NCBI RefSeq assembly: GCF_027947575.1
Contig: NZ_CP116256.1
Location: 4,402,001-4,466,000, forward strand
Source of the DNA: Streptomyces rubrogriseus
GTDB taxonomy: Bacteria > Actinomycetota > Actinomycetes > Streptomycetales > Streptomycetaceae
Direction: 5' to 3'
DNA: 64,000 nt
The notes beneath the pieces were generated by a model. It saw only the letters and a list, made by a program, of their open reading frames with translations. It searched no databases and was not told where the DNA came from. Below are positions 54,741 to 63,480 of the stretch, piece by piece (the first letter of the stretch is position 1; the number at the start of each line of letters is the position of its first letter). Made by a program: the position numbers and the translations under genes.

Positions 54741-55521
54741 GATCCGGCTCTGGCCGGGACGGCAGGGCACGCTGACAGCAACGTTCACGGCTGCCAGCAC
54801 AGAGGCCGACTTCCGCTTCGACGTGCACGCCGAAGGACACTGGCGGGCCACACGCCGAGGCCACCACGACCCCGCCGCATCCGCGACCTGCCATGTCATC
54901 GACGAAACGAAACGGCTGGCAGCTGAACACTCGGTCCTCGCCGCTGCAGAACTGCAGCACCGGGTCAACGCACTCCTCGGCGGACCAAGACAACTGCCAG
55001 AGACCACCGTGAGCCTCAACTGGGCACGTGTACTGGTACACGTCCACCCAGAGACTCAACACGTGGCCCACACCCGCCTTCGCCTGCGCGCCCGAGCACA
55101 AACGCAGTGGGAACTCAAGCAGATGACAATGGCCCAAGCCGAAACCTACCGAGACCAGCTGCGCGAAGACCCCAACCTGCTCCTCGCGCAGCTACTCCTC
55201 CACTCGCCCCAAGCGATCACCCAGCAAACCCTGGACATCCTCCCCCAAATCGCCAGGGCCGTAGCCGCCTACGCCCCCGGCGCCAGGTGGGTGCAGACAG
55301 CGCTCCTCCTCGACAAGTGGTTCGCGGACCTGCCGACCGACGCCAAGAGATTCATCATCGACCGCCTCAGTACCACCCTCACCGAATTCGGTGGCGAGGC
55401 CATCGCACAACAACTAAGAGACGCCCACGACACGTCGGTACCGACTGAACACCCCACCCAAGGGGAGGACACAGACCACAGTCCGGCCGGCCTCAACGGC
55501 TACGAGCACCACAGCGGATGA
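54733..55521 (+). CDS. Unknown protein, third gene of the 51739 operon
   Basis: 262 residues from a GTG at 54733, overlapping the upstream stop by 8 bp. The N-terminal part is beta-rich (RIRLWPGRQGTLTATFTAAS). A central region with TVSLNWARVLVHVHPETQHVAHTRLRLRARAQTQWELKQMTMAQAETYRDQLREDPNLLLAQLLL (about 95-160) resembles a membrane-band or SPFH-like stretch followed by helices. There is no signal peptide or membrane segment. The overlap implies coupled translation with the P-loop/HEAT protein. Confidence 0.6.
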   Translation: MTRIRLWPGRQGTLTATFTAASTEADFRFDVHAEGHWRATRRGHHDPAASATCHVIDETKRLAAEHSVLAAAELQHRVNALLGGPRQLPETTVSLNWARVLVHVHPETQHVAHTRLRLRARAQTQWELKQMTMAQAETYRDQLREDPNLLLAQLLLHSPQAITQQTLDILPQIARAVAAYAPGARWVQTALLLDKWFADLPTDAKRFIIDRLSTTLTEFGGEAIAQQLRDAHDTSVPTEHPTQGEDTDHSPAGLNGYEHHSG

Positions 55522-55581
55522 CGAACGAGACACGATGCTCCTGCCCTGCCTATCGGCCACCTATATGCCCCCCTCGGAACG

Positions 55582-57008
55582 TCAGCGGCGTGCGGGTGAG
55601 GCCAATGGCGCCTGCCGCATCCGGTCCAGCTCGTCGTAGATTCGGGCGCGTAGCTGGGCACGCGGCTCCGTGAGCTGCAGGCGTCCGTAGCGCGTCTCGT
55701 GCCGGGCCAGGTGGGCGCGGATGTGCCGGTAGAGGTCGGGGTGGCGGCGGACGAGCTCGTCGTAGGCCTGGTCCCCGGCCTGCTTAAGCAGCTTGTAGCT
55801 GGGGTCCCGGTGCTCGGCCAGGGTCATCCCGTCGTTGAGTGCGGTGATCAGCCGGATGGATTCGGAGCGGCGTTGCAGTAGTGCGGCGAACAGGCGTCGT
55901 CGGCCGTGGAGTTGTCCGAGCTGTGGGGCGTGGCGATGCCGGCCCGTGAGTGTGAGGTCGTGCAGGTGTTTGGGGTGGGGGTTGCGCGCGCTCGGGGCCA
56001 TCTCGATCAGGGCCTCGGTGAGCTGGTCGCGCCACCGGTTAAGTACCAGCGGATGGCACAGCGCGTCGTCGCGGGCGTCTTGCCGTGCGGCGTCCGCGAC
56101 GATGCGCCGCCGGAAGGCCGGCCCGTCAAGCTCGAGCAACTCGCGCACCACGTCGGTGACCGGCGCGGCGAGCCATCCGTTGTCGATGCAGCGCGTGATC
56201 TTTTCCGGGATGGAACGAATGTGCACGGTGGCCGAAGGAGCGACGCCTGCGTCTGCCGCCAGGCGGCGTACCAGCGTCTCCTTCTCCTCCGGGAGGTATC
56301 GGCCCAGCCACGCCCGTGCCAGGCGCCGGGAGTCGTTGGTTGCCGCGGGGAACGGGAGGACCCCCGCGGCGGTGAGTTCCGCGATGCGCTGCCCCTTGAG
56401 GCGCCGCTCCGCATCGCGCAGCTGGTTGCGTACGGCCCGCTCCTGTACGGCCAAGTCCTCCACCTCTTCGCGGCCGCTGCCGGACAGGACGCGGACCTCA
56501 CGACGGATCTGCCGGTCGTGCACCGCGTAAGTGAGGGCATCGATACTCTGCTCGATGCGATCCGGACCGAAGAGCAGCTCGTCCAGGCCGGTTCGCTGGA
56601 GCCCGCATGCGTGCGCGGTGACCACCTTGGCCAGGTCGAGGAAGCTCACGGTCACCAGATCCGCCAGCTCATGCATAGGGAGCCGCCACGGCTGCAGGTG
56701 CGGCGTACGGGTGGCCCTGAGGCCCACGCCGGAGAGCACGGGACCGGTCCGGTGCTGGACGGGACGTTCGTGGGGCTCGGCGAGGTCGAGGGCGAAGCGC
56801 ATCTTCACGTAGCGGATCGTGCGGCCGCGGTGCAGCGCGGCGGTGGGACGGTCCCACAGAGTTCGGCACGGGGCGTTTCTGGCAGCCCCGCAGGTCGGGC
56901 ATACGATCGTCATGACCTCGCACGACCGCACATTCCACAGGGCCTGCCGCCCCGGGGTGGTGCTGAGTGCATCGTCGGCCCGCGCGTAGTCATCAAAGCT
57001 GGAGCACA
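55582..57008 (-). CDS. Zinc-finger protein of unknown function
   Basis: About 475 residues if started at the ATG at 57008; an ATG at 56913 is an alternative that begins just before the finger. The finger VCPTCGAARNAPCRTLWDRPTAALHRGR matches the small CPxCGA...C...H.R type found in actinobacterial and phage proteins. The long remainder is helical and Arg-rich (for example LRDAERRLKGQRIAELTAAG and RRRLFAALLQRRSESIRLI) with no domain I recognise. It is convergent with the operon at 51739-55521. I examined it as a possible TniQ and found no match. Confidence 0.6.
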
Positions 57009-57218
57009 TGGGCCGGAGGCTGCCAGGCGCGTCTCGTTCCCTGACCGGGCCACACCGCGCCGGCGCTGTGAGTGACCCGGATGGAAAGACCTGTGTTCCA
57101 GTTGTGTACTCGTGTTCGCATTCCGTCGCTCTATCGGGTGAACTCCGTCGGTGAGGCTGTCGGAGGGGCGTCGGCGGCCTGGCACTTGTGCTGTGCGGGG
57201 AGTCGCGGGACGCCGACG

Positions 57219-59597
57219 TCATGGGCAGGGGAGGGTTCTGGCGTAGAGCCGGACCAGTAGAGGCATCTGATAGAGCCCGCCTCCGGCGGATGTCAGCAGT
57301 CCGCTGTCGAGGAGGGCCTCCGTAAGGCGCTCGGCATCAGTCATGCCGCAGTCGAGGGTACGTGCCGCCTGCTGCAGGGAAACCAGCGCGTCCGCTGTGC
57401 TCAGCATACGTAAAGCGGCGGCTTGTTCGGCACTGAGTTGACAGTAGCTGCTTTCGATAACCGGCTTTACGGACATGTTCCCTGCCTGCAGCTCGTCCAG
57501 CCTCCCGTCCTCGTCTGCGAGCCTGTCCGCGAGATCTGAGATCGTCCAGGTCCGGTGTGCCAGTAGACGGCAGGCAGCGGCACGGACAGCGAGCGGTAGG
57601 AAGCCGCATGCGGCCGTCACGTAGCGGGCCGGTCCCTGGTCGTCAGTGGGCGGGCGGCCGGCGATCCGGGTGAAGAGGTGGAGTGCCTCGGTGGGGGACA
57701 TCTCGTCGAGCTCGACCAGGTGGGCGCCGGGGAGGTCGATCATTCGCGTTCGGGAGGTGACCAGTACGGCGCACCCCTGTGCGGCGGGTAGCAGCCACTG
57801 GACTTGTCCTGCGTCCTTTGCGTGGTCCAGGACCACGAGGACGCGGCGGCTGTGAAGCGCCGAGCGGTACAGCGCGGAGCGCTCCTCGAGCCCTGCTGGA
57901 ATGATCGACTCTGCCACCCCGAGTGCGCGCAGTGCCGCCGCGAGCGCTGTTTCCGGCGTCGTCCGGTGCAGATCTACATAGAGGTGGCCGTCCGGGAAGA
58001 ACTGCGTAACTGCATGTCCGGCCTGCACGGCCAGGGCGGTCTTGCCCACACCTACCGGGCCGCAGACAGCTGCGACTTGCAGGCCGTCGCCGGTGGCGCT
58101 CAGCACGCTCGTCAGTTCGGCGAGCACGCTTGAGCGTCCTACGAAGTCGGGGAGGGCGGCTGGCAGCTGGGCGGGGCGCACGAACGCAGCAGCCTGCGTG
58201 CCGCCGGAGGATGCAGCCGCCCCGAGTGCGAGTTCTGGGTCGGCCTGGAGGATCCTTTGCTGAAGCCGGGCCAGCCCGTCCCGCGGACTGACCCCCAGCT
58301 CGTCGGCGAGCAGCCTACGGACGTCCGCGTACACGGCGAGGGCCTCAGCCTGCCTTCCTGCGCGATACAGGGCGAGCATCAGCAGCTCGCGCAGACGCTC
58401 CCGCAGTGGATACACGGACACCATTGAAGTCAGCTCGGGCACGACGTCCGCGTGCAGACCGCATGCGAGGTCCATGTCCACGCGGCTTTCGAGCAGTTGC
58501 AGCCGCCACTCCTCCAGACGAACGCGCTGGGTCTCGGCGAAAGGTCCTGGAACTCCGGCAAGCGGTTCGCCCTCCCACAGTCCCAGAGCGTGCCGCAGGA
58601 TTATCCGTGCACGCTGCAGATCTCCGCGTATGCGCAGCTGCTCGGCCTGCCGTGCCAGATGAGCTGCCATGGTCACGTCGCACGCCTGGTCAGGGAGGCG
58701 TGCCGCGTAGCCGCCGGACTCGCTCACGAGCGTTCCCGGATCCATCACCTTACGCAGCCGCGAGGCATATGTCCGTACAGCGGCCAGGGCCTGAGGCGGC
58801 GGGTCCTCACCCCACAACGCGTCAACGATCTCCGCCGCTGTCGCGGTCCGTCCTTCCCGCAGCACCAATACCGCCAGCAGGGCTCGCTGCTGGGGCGAGC
58901 CGGTGGGCAGCTGCTCGCCATCCCGCCACAGCCGCACCGGCCCCAGCGCCGCGGCGTACAGGCCAGATGCGGGAACCGACGGCCGCACAGGCACGGCCGG
59001 AGCCGCGGGCCTGTGCGGCGGCAGGGGAGAGAACACGCTGGCGTGCTGCCCGCCCCGGACGCGCTCCCACGCCGCGACCCACGCCGCATGCTCTGACGAG
59101 GCGACCAGGCAGGCCGTGAGGAAGCCGGTCAGCTGGTGCTCGTCACGCGGCACCGTCCGGCCGAGCACGATGCGATGGGCGGTGCTGTGAGGGAGCCGCC
59201 CCGCACCCGCACGCCTCTCCATCACACGCACCGAGGGACGCCCGGCCGACTCGTACAACTCCCGCAAAGCCGCACGGAGCATCTCCACGCCGTCGATGTC
59301 CTGCGGGCTCGCCGGCGCAGAGTCCGCACTGCGAAGCCTGCCCCGGCGAGCCTGCCGCCACAGATCCATCGCTGTGTCCACCGGTGCACCGCAGGCGATG
59401 GCGTATGCGCGAACGCTGCGCTCACTGGGCACGGACCGGCCCGATGCCGCCCGCTGCAGTGTGGTGGCGTGAAGGCCCACACGTGCGGCCAACTCGGCGT
59501 ATGAGCAGCCCGTGTTCGAACGCTGGTCGCGCAGCCACCTGGCCAGCCTCACCAGGGCCCGGTTCGACGAGGCGATCGGTCTCTCCTTGCGCCCCAC
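57219..59597 (-). CDS. SARP-type regulator with XRE, BTAD and NB-ARC domains
   Basis: About 792 residues from a GTG at 59597, 14 bp after the upstream membrane gene. In order: XRE helix-turn-helix (SYAELAARVGLHATTLQRAASGRSVP, about 28-53), a second helical segment, an OmpR-like winged helix plus BTAD of the SARP type (LGPVRLWRDGEQLPTGSPQQRALLAVLVL to LADELGVSPRDGLARLQQRIL, about 215-455) and NB-ARC (Walker A VCGPVGVGKTALAVQ; RVLVVLDHAKD; LVTSRTRM, about 490-680). This is an AfsR-like layout with an extra XRE domain; the C-terminal TPR region of full AfsR is missing. It probably activates a secondary-metabolism or other pathway. Confidence 0.85.
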   Translation of the reverse strand: MGRKERPIASSNRALVRLARWLRDQRSNTGCSYAELAARVGLHATTLQRAASGRSVPSERSVRAYAIACGAPVDTAMDLWRQARRGRLRSADSAPASPQDIDGVEMLRAALRELYESAGRPSVRVMERRAGAGRLPHSTAHRIVLGRTVPRDEHQLTGFLTACLVASSEHAAWVAAWERVRGGQHASVFSPLPPHRPAAPAVPVRPSVPASGLYAAALGPVRLWRDGEQLPTGSPQQRALLAVLVLREGRTATAAEIVDALWGEDPPPQALAAVRTYASRLRKVMDPGTLVSESGGYAARLPDQACDVTMAAHLARQAEQLRIRGDLQRARIILRHALGLWEGEPLAGVPGPFAETQRVRLEEWRLQLLESRVDMDLACGLHADVVPELTSMVSVYPLRERLRELLMLALYRAGRQAEALAVYADVRRLLADELGVSPRDGLARLQQRILQADPELALGAAASSGGTQAAAFVRPAQLPAALPDFVGRSSVLAELTSVLSATGDGLQVAAVCGPVGVGKTALAVQAGHAVTQFFPDGHLYVDLHRTTPETALAAALRALGVAESIIPAGLEERSALYRSALHSRRVLVVLDHAKDAGQVQWLLPAAQGCAVLVTSRTRMIDLPGAHLVELDEMSPTEALHLFTRIAGRPPTDDQGPARYVTAACGFLPLAVRAAACRLLAHRTWTISDLADRLADEDGRLDELQAGNMSVKPVIESSYCQLSAEQAAALRMLSTADALVSLQQAARTLDCGMTDAERLTEALLDSGLLTSAGGGLYQMPLLVRLYARTLPCP

Positions 59598-59610
59598 AGC
59601 CCTATGGTCG

Positions 59611-59877
59611 TCAGCCGGCGGCGAGAGCGGTCGCAGCCTGCACCACGGATCGGTGCAGACGCTTGCCCGCTCCACGAACGGCAGTCAGCGTGCCGGCCGC
59701 CACGAGACCGGCCCCGCCCAGCACAGCCAGAACCGAAGAGAGCTCCAGGCCGTAGACGGACAGGACGCAGGCAAGCACGGCGATCACCACGATCACCATG
59801 GCGTCGGCGAACGGGGACCGGTGCCCGGCCGATGAGCCGTGCAGCACGCACCGTACTGAAGCGAAGGTTCGAGGCAT
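59611..59877 (-). CDS. Small two-helix membrane protein ahead of the SARP gene
   Basis: 88 residues from the ATG at 59877 with a good AGGAGAAG site. Two hydrophobic segments (AMVIVVIAVLACVLSVYGL and SVLAVLGGAGLVAAGTLTAV) are joined by a short turn; a basic tail follows. It is placed 14 bp before the SARP start, so both are probably transcribed together. Function unknown. Confidence 0.55.
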   Translation of the reverse strand: MPRTFASVRCVLHGSSAGHRSPFADAMVIVVIAVLACVLSVYGLELSSVLAVLGGAGLVAAGTLTAVRGAGKRLHRSVVQAATALAAG

Positions 59878-60699
59878 GGTCTTCTCCTGGAATCAAGTGC
59901 ACCCCGCCCAGACGGGGGCGCGTTGCGGGCTCCAATGTCGAACAGCCGGAACGGCGTTTGCCGACGCCGTCCGGGGCCTGCATCCTGCCACCCGCCCCGC
60001 CGATCGGGGGATACCCCCAGAATTGATGATGCGTAGGCGTCCAAGACCTTTGTGCGGGGCCGTCCAAGCGCCGCTGCTGGCGAGCACCCGGCAGGCCAGC
60101 ACGTTTATCGCCGACGGCAACTCTTCTTGCCCCCGTCACGCCAAATAGATGCCGCGCCATCCCAATCGTGTTCAAAGCCCGTTCAGGGGCCCCGGGCACT
60201 ATTCGAGCGGCACGACGGCATGTGCCACTCCTGACAGTTGCGGGCTCCACCCAGCAGATCAGGAACCCTGCGCGATCACGTTGCCGCGTGAGACCGCTCC
60301 AGGCCGGCATCCCCTCAAGGTATGGGGGAGGCCGGCCTTGCCGTGCGCCCAGCGCTCCAGAAATACCCGAGAGGAGCGCGGGGCGGATCGGTCCGTCTCG
60401 TACCCAACTCCCCGCAGCACTACGCTCTGGTGGCCTGGCGAGCGCGCCAACACTGTGAAGCCTGCCGCTGAACCGGTCCGCCTCACAGGCAAACCCATCA
60501 GCTGTCTACGTCGGGCACAAAACCGACGGATCGGACCGTCGCGGACCGTTGGATCAGCCCGTTGGTGCGGGCCTTGATCCGTTTTTCGGTCGTCCTCCGC
60601 AGAGATCACGTCAGTGGAGACTGTCCGCCGGTTGTGAACTTCCTGTGATCGGTAGCCCTGGGGAGACTCACGCGATGTGGCGTGTACCTGTGAACTGGG
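59878..60699. other. Long gap with no confident gene
   Basis: 820 bp between the divergent SARP operon and the nuclease gene. Open frames here lack protein-like composition and ribosome-binding sites. The region should hold promoters for both directions, but I could not assign boxes. Confidence 0.4.
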
Positions 60700-62127
60700 G
60701 TGCCGATGACACTAAGACGTTCGCTCTCACGAGCCCGGATACGTGCAGCTGCCGTACTCGTCCCGGGACTGCTGGCCTCGCTCCTGGTGCCGTTGGGCAG
60801 TGCGCATGCAGGCGACTCCGACGCCTTACGCGTCGAGACCTACATGCGGCCGCTCAACGCCGCACCTCTCGACCTGGCAGACCTGCAGCAGTCGAGAAGA
60901 TCCACACTGAGCGGCCTGGCGGAGGAAGCGGCTGCGCAGGGGCTCCTGCCGCATGAAACGGTAGGACCCGCCAAGACCTTCGCGCCCCGCGCAGCGGAAG
61001 AGTCGGCCCGTGACCAGCCACCCAGACGCGAGCCGTCCGCCGCCATGGCGCCGTCAGCAGTCACCCTCCCCGAACCCCCGCACACCATGACGAAACAGGA
61101 ATGCGTTCTGGGACTCGCGACAGCATCCATCTACATCAAGTCCCGCTACGCAGTCTGCTCCGGCAAGCAATTCGACCAGGTCTGGCTGCGCAACGGTCGC
61201 CCGGTCGGCACCAGCCACTTCGACGTACTCGCCATCGGCACCATCCCGCTAAACAGCAGGACGCTCACGATCACCTACCACTTCACCGACTTCACCGCGG
61301 TCGGCGACAACGGCGCACCCTCCATGGGCATCACCACAAAGGGCGGAATCGCCCAGAGCTGGCCATCGACAGCAAAGTACACCCAGGGCGGGGTAGCCAT
61401 GCCCTTCACCCGGACGTGGACACAACTGCTGGGAACCGACACCTTCCAGCACACGGTGTACGCCGCCCCAGGCCAGGGATCCACCGGAACACGAGCCGAT
61501 CACCTCGCCGCGGTCTACATACCGAACATCAGCATCAAGGCACCGCCGGCCTGGACCACCGAACCCATCACCGGAGGCAATCTGTTCATGCTGCCGCCCC
61601 GCTGGGACAAGGCCGACTACCTGCCCAACGCAGCCGCAGGCGGCGCCGCCACCTGGGCCGTCATGACCCCGCTGCAGTACAGCACCGCGGCCGGCGCCCC
61701 AGAGAGAGAAGTAGCCCTGCACATCCAGAAGGCGTTCACCGAACCGGGCAAAACACAGCCTCCCCTGGCGACCAAGGACGTCCCGGGACAGACCGCCGAC
61801 GCTCCGCTGACCCGCCTCTACTGGGACACCAAGCGCCGGGAACAGAACCGCAACCGCTCCGTCTACAACTGCCAGAAGTACTTCGGCGAGGACTACGCGA
61901 CATCGGCAGGCTACGCCCGCGAGTGCGACGAATACCCGATGGCAGCCACCTATGAGGGTTCAGCCCAGCCGACCTACGACCCGCTCGCCGAACCCGGTAA
62001 CTTCAGCGTCATGGCCGTGAAGAAGGAAGACAACGGCGCCGCCGGAAACCTCCTCGGCCAGTACTACAACAAGAACCGGCTCCTCGACGGCCCCGACGAC
62101 GGCTTCCTCGTCGAGATCACTCCGTAG
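60700..62127 (+). CDS. Secreted NucA/NucB-type deoxyribonuclease
   Basis: 475 residues with an N-terminal signal peptide: basic RRSLSRARIR, a hydrophobic core (AAAVLVPGLLASLLVPLG) and a likely cut after AHA. A helical/Pro-rich prosegment and a beta-rich middle domain (about 130-300) follow. The C-terminal 120 residues match the NucA/NucB pattern: RSVYNCQKYFGEDYATSAGYARECDEYPMAATYEG (Asp-Glu-Tyr-Pro core) and NLLGQYYNKNRLLDGPDDGFLVEI. The size and layout suggest an exported nuclease toxin or nutrient-scavenging DNase. The GTG at 60700 and ATG at 60706 are both possible starts. It faces a convergent small gene across a strong stem-loop. Confidence 0.75.
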   Translation: MPMTLRRSLSRARIRAAAVLVPGLLASLLVPLGSAHAGDSDALRVETYMRPLNAAPLDLADLQQSRRSTLSGLAEEAAAQGLLPHETVGPAKTFAPRAAEESARDQPPRREPSAAMAPSAVTLPEPPHTMTKQECVLGLATASIYIKSRYAVCSGKQFDQVWLRNGRPVGTSHFDVLAIGTIPLNSRTLTITYHFTDFTAVGDNGAPSMGITTKGGIAQSWPSTAKYTQGGVAMPFTRTWTQLLGTDTFQHTVYAAPGQGSTGTRADHLAAVYIPNISIKAPPAWTTEPITGGNLFMLPPRWDKADYLPNAAAGGAATWAVMTPLQYSTAAGAPEREVALHIQKAFTEPGKTQPPLATKDVPGQTADAPLTRLYWDTKRREQNRNRSVYNCQKYFGEDYATSAGYARECDEYPMAATYEGSAQPTYDPLAEPGNFSVMAVKKEDNGAAGNLLGQYYNKNRLLDGPDDGFLVEITP

Positions 62128-62139
62128 CGATCGTTCCCT

Positions 62140-62181
62140 GCGGCTGGGGCGGACCACGCCACGGCGCTGAGCCCCAGCCGC
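62140..62181. terminator. Bidirectional terminator between nuclease and convergent gene
   Basis: GCGGCTGGGGC (62140-62150) pairs perfectly with GCCCCAGCCGC (62171-62181) around a 20-nt loop. It directly abuts the stop codon of the leftward gene and lies 12 bp after the nuclease stop. Confidence 0.75.
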
Positions 62182-62640
62182 CTACTCTTGTGGCCAGAAC
62201 TGCGCCACGTACCGCTCCACCCCGTGCACCACACCGTGCGAGGCCTGCGCTGCCACCTGAGCCCGCCCCGAGCACACCACCCGCACCATCCAGACACCCG
62301 GACCGTCCGACAAGTCGATCACCCACGGCATCGGACCTCCCGCAACCCCCGTCGCTCGCAGCCTGCCCGACGCACAGACGATGCTCGCCGTGGCAGTCTC
62401 CTCCCAGACTCCCTCCGGCGGCTCCGGCTCGACGTCCCAGACCTCCACCGACAACGAAGCGGTGTGCGTGTGGCCGGCGCTGTGAAAGTCCAGACGGCCC
62501 CGGTGAGCAGTGAGAAACGCTTCGGCCTCGAAACCCTCGGGGAACAGCACCGGGACCTGGGAATCGTCAAAATCCTGCAAGGCCCACCCACTGAAGTCCA
62601 CGTCTACGGGATAGTCCTGGCATGCGATGAGGCCAGCCAT
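62182..62640 (-). CDS. Unknown small acidic protein, possible immunity protein
   Basis: 152 residues from the ATG at 62640, which has a GAAGGAGAAG site; the frame is open 48 bp upstream but this start is better. The protein is acidic and beta-rich, with VDFSGWALQDFDDSQVPVLF, SLSVEVWDVEPEPPEGVW and a C-terminal VWMVRVVCSGRAQVAAQASHGVVHGVERYVAQFWP. This ending (ERYxxQFWP) recurs in small Streptomyces proteins of unknown role. Being convergent with an exported nuclease makes an immunity role possible, but cognate pairs are usually co-directional, so this is weak. Confidence 0.6.
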   Translation of the reverse strand: MAGLIACQDYPVDVDFSGWALQDFDDSQVPVLFPEGFEAEAFLTAHRGRLDFHSAGHTHTASLSVEVWDVEPEPPEGVWEETATASIVCASGRLRATGVAGGPMPWVIDLSDGPGVWMVRVVCSGRAQVAAQASHGVVHGVERYVAQFWPQE

Positions 62641-62893
62641 GTCTTCTCCTTCGTCGCGGGCACTCGTGCGGCTGCGTTCTAGCATCACGGATCTTCCCCG
62701 TCACCGTGCGATGTTCACGTTTCCGCACCATTTGTCTGCCTGTACTGACGATCAAGCCACCCTCGAACCCAGCAGTTCAGGAAAGAACCGACCAGCTTCT
62801 GTATGGCCCCGGTGCCTGCATTCACATCATCAGCACCTGCTTGGGCCCGCGGCAACCGCCCTGGACGAGCCCAGGGCCAGGGCGAACACAGAG

Positions 62894-63118
62894 TCAGAGA
62901 GGGCCGCAGGGCATCCCGGTTCGTGTACGCCGCCAGCTGCACGAGCCGCCGGGTAGGCCCGATCGCCCCTTCAGGGGGGCGGTGCCACATCTCCCCATCC
63001 GCGGCTTCCCCAGGCTTCTTCGGTGTTCCCTTGCACGACAGACGTTCGGGGCGGCGTGGGCGGGGGCGGGGAGGAGTAGGGCGGTCACGATGGCGGCGAG
63101 CGCGAGGGTACGACGCAC
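62894..63118 (-). CDS. Small secreted peptide or decayed exported protein
   Basis: From a GTG at 63118 with GAAGGGAC upstream, the frame begins with a clear signal peptide (RRTLALAAIVTALLLPAPAHAA) and then about 50 residues rich in Arg, Gly and Cys (CRAREHRRSLG, GRCGTAPLKGRSG, PGGSCSWRRT). The mature part does not look like a known family and may be out of frame after a mutation. A secreted Cys-containing peptide is the alternative. Confidence 0.4.
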   Translation of the reverse strand: MRRTLALAAIVTALLLPAPAHAAPNVCRAREHRRSLGKPRMGRCGTAPLKGRSGLPGGSCSWRRTRTGMPCGPL

Positions 63119-63480
63119 GGATGTCCCTTCGAAGAACTGGCGGCTCGCGCTCTTGCTACCAAGTGCCGGCGCCGACGCGTCCGGGGCCGGCGGCACGGCC
63201 ACCGGATCGGAGGAGAAACCGAGGGACCAGCAGTCCCTATTCCTCACCTGCTCCGGCACGGCCGAGGGGCCCCAGCCGGGGAGGGCTCCGGGCTGGCCTG
63301 TAGAGCTGGGGCTGCGGTGCCGCCCATCCCTCAGAGCTGGCTGCATCAGGGCCTGTGTGTCGTTGCCACTCTGGAGGTGGGGTCAGTGGCGACGATGCCT
63401 CAGCGGCTGCGATGCACGGCGGGAGCGATGAGCGACCTCCGGCGGTCCGAGTCTCAGAGTTCGGCGAAAGCCGATTGCTC
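63119..63480. other. Gap with no supported gene
   Basis: 362 bp between the small exported ORF and the TetR-like fragment. No convincing frame, stem-loop or repeat was found. Confidence 0.35.

Noticed and set aside
55582..57008. The zinc-finger protein as the missing TniQ
   Set aside because: The finger has the short CPTCGA...C...H.R form at the N-terminus, and the remainder lacks a TniQ-like start or layout. It is also 10 kb from the transposase on the other strand.
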